DNA of 6,393 nucleotides, from the NCBI GenBank assembly GCA_009784635.1, contig WRBG01000114.1, forward strand, positions 1-6,393, in the 5' to 3' direction. Below the pieces are notes generated by a model. It saw nothing but the letters and a program-made list of their open reading frames with translations, had not been told where the DNA came from and made no database searches. Below, one piece after another: positions 6,117 through 6,393 of this stretch. Numbering within the stretch: the stretch's first letter is position 1; each line of letters opens with the position of its first letter. The translations under genes were made by a program, and so were the position numbers. The stretch is from Bacteroidales bacterium (GTDB lineage Bacteria; Bacteroidota; Bacteroidia; Bacteroidales; UBA932).

Positions 6117-6336
6117 GTTCGGGCCCCGCGAGCCCTAACCCAAAAACAAATAAAAGCCCTCCTTGCAGGCTATAAACGCATCGACTGAAGTGAAAAGAAT
6201 GTATAACCTAAAAACAAGAAAGGCGTAGCAAAGATACAACAAAAACGAAAACTTAGGGCGGTTTGTCCCTTTTCTTCCAAAACAAACCAAAATAATAATC
6301 AAACGAATAATTTAACTATTTAATTTTTTAAACATT
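6117..6336 (+). promoter_or_regulatory. Long structured 5' leader
   Basis: No reading frame of note lies here. Several complementary segments do: GGGC (6121-6124) with GCCC (6132-6135); GCCCTAA (6132-6138) with TTAGGGC (6253-6259), a long-range 7-bp stem; AGGG (6255-6258) with CCCT (6267-6270), followed by TTTCTT; and GGTTTGT (6260-6266) with ACAAACC (6282-6288). Several exclude each other, as in an attenuator or riboswitch-like leader. AGCC (6155-6158) with GGCT (6168-6171) makes a further hairpin. The last 50 bases before the ATG are very A/T-rich, typical of well-translated Bacteroidetes genes. I recognise no known riboswitch or RNA family. Confidence 0.4.
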
Positions 6337-6393
6337 ATGAAAAAGAAAATATTACTCTCAACAACATTTTTTGCTGTTGTTGCTCTTGCCGTA
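6337..6393 (+). CDS. N-terminus of an exported protein, possibly a NVEALA-type peptide (3' end outside window)
   Basis: Nineteen codons are visible before the right edge: MKKKILLSTTFFAVVALAV. Three lysines followed by a hydrophobic core form a clear signal-peptide start. The ATG at 6337 follows an A/T-rich stretch with no Shine-Dalgarno sequence, as is usual in this phylum. The MKKKI plus hydrophobic pattern is what I associate with the small Bacteroidetes secreted peptides carrying an NVEALA motif about 35-45 residues in, but that motif would lie beyond this window. Any other secreted or periplasmic protein is equally compatible with the part seen. A promoter and a long leader upstream indicate that it is its own transcription unit. 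Confidence 0.6.
   Translation, partial: MKKKILLSTTFFAVVALAV

Noticed and set aside
6110..6180. GC-rich stems that might be a tRNA or the end of an rRNA
   Set aside because: No cloverleaf, no T-loop GTTCRA with proper stem, and no rRNA sequence could be found; the segment fits better as a leader.
1..6393. CRISPR arrays, insertion sequences, integrase or attachment sites
   Set aside because: No regularly spaced repeats, transposase or integrase frames, or terminal repeats with target duplications were seen.

Overview
The window looks like a chromosomal segment from a member of the Bacteroidetes, most likely Bacteroidales. The evidence is the FtsX-type ABC exporter with its ATPase, start regions rich in A/T and without strong Shine-Dalgarno sequences, a perfect TAnnTTTG -7 box typical of the Bacteroidetes primary sigma factor, and protein families typical of that group (a small XRE-type regulator, a MERFV-type PemK-like toxin, an MKKKI-type exported peptide start). 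The assignment is by pattern recognition; no database search was possible.

Layout. (1) 1-1721, + strand: the C-terminal 339 residues of an FtsX/MacB-type ABC permease (it runs in from the left edge), followed 20 bp later by its ATPase (226 aa). A hairpin region follows. (2) 1747-2119, - strand: the remains of a type II toxin-antitoxin locus. The antitoxin (64 aa) looks intact. The overlapping PemK/MazF-like toxin is cut to 44 aa just past its conserved N-terminal motif. A 19-codon reading frame lies upstream and touches the antitoxin start as TGATG. (3) 2247-5682, + strand: three closely spaced genes with no visible terminator between them. They encode a 12-TM MFS transporter resembling the MFSD1 branch, an NfeD/YqiJ/YuaF-type membrane protein with a C-terminal OB fold, and a full-length flotillin (SPFH, coiled coil, conserved C-terminus). 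The last two form the classic NfeD-flotillin membrane microdomain pair. (4) 5683-6036: a 126-bp spacer with several inverted repeats whose arms cross, then a 75-aa XRE-type DNA-binding protein whose stop codon lies inside a perfect 16-bp hairpin. (5) 6037-6393: a promoter of Bacteroidetes type, an unusually long (~220 nt) leader with competing stems, and the first 19 codons of an exported protein cut by the right edge.

How it fits together. The ABC pair is a membrane export or lipoprotein-handling module unrelated to what follows. The NfeD-flotillin pair would scaffold membrane domains. The MFS transporter, 33 bp upstream on the same strand, may share their transcript. The small regulator could control its own spacer or neighbouring genes, but nothing in the sequence proves a target. 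The most unusual points are the decayed toxin beside an intact antitoxin, the MFSD1-like transporter linked to a flotillin operon, and the structured leader in front of what may be a NVEALA-type secreted peptide.
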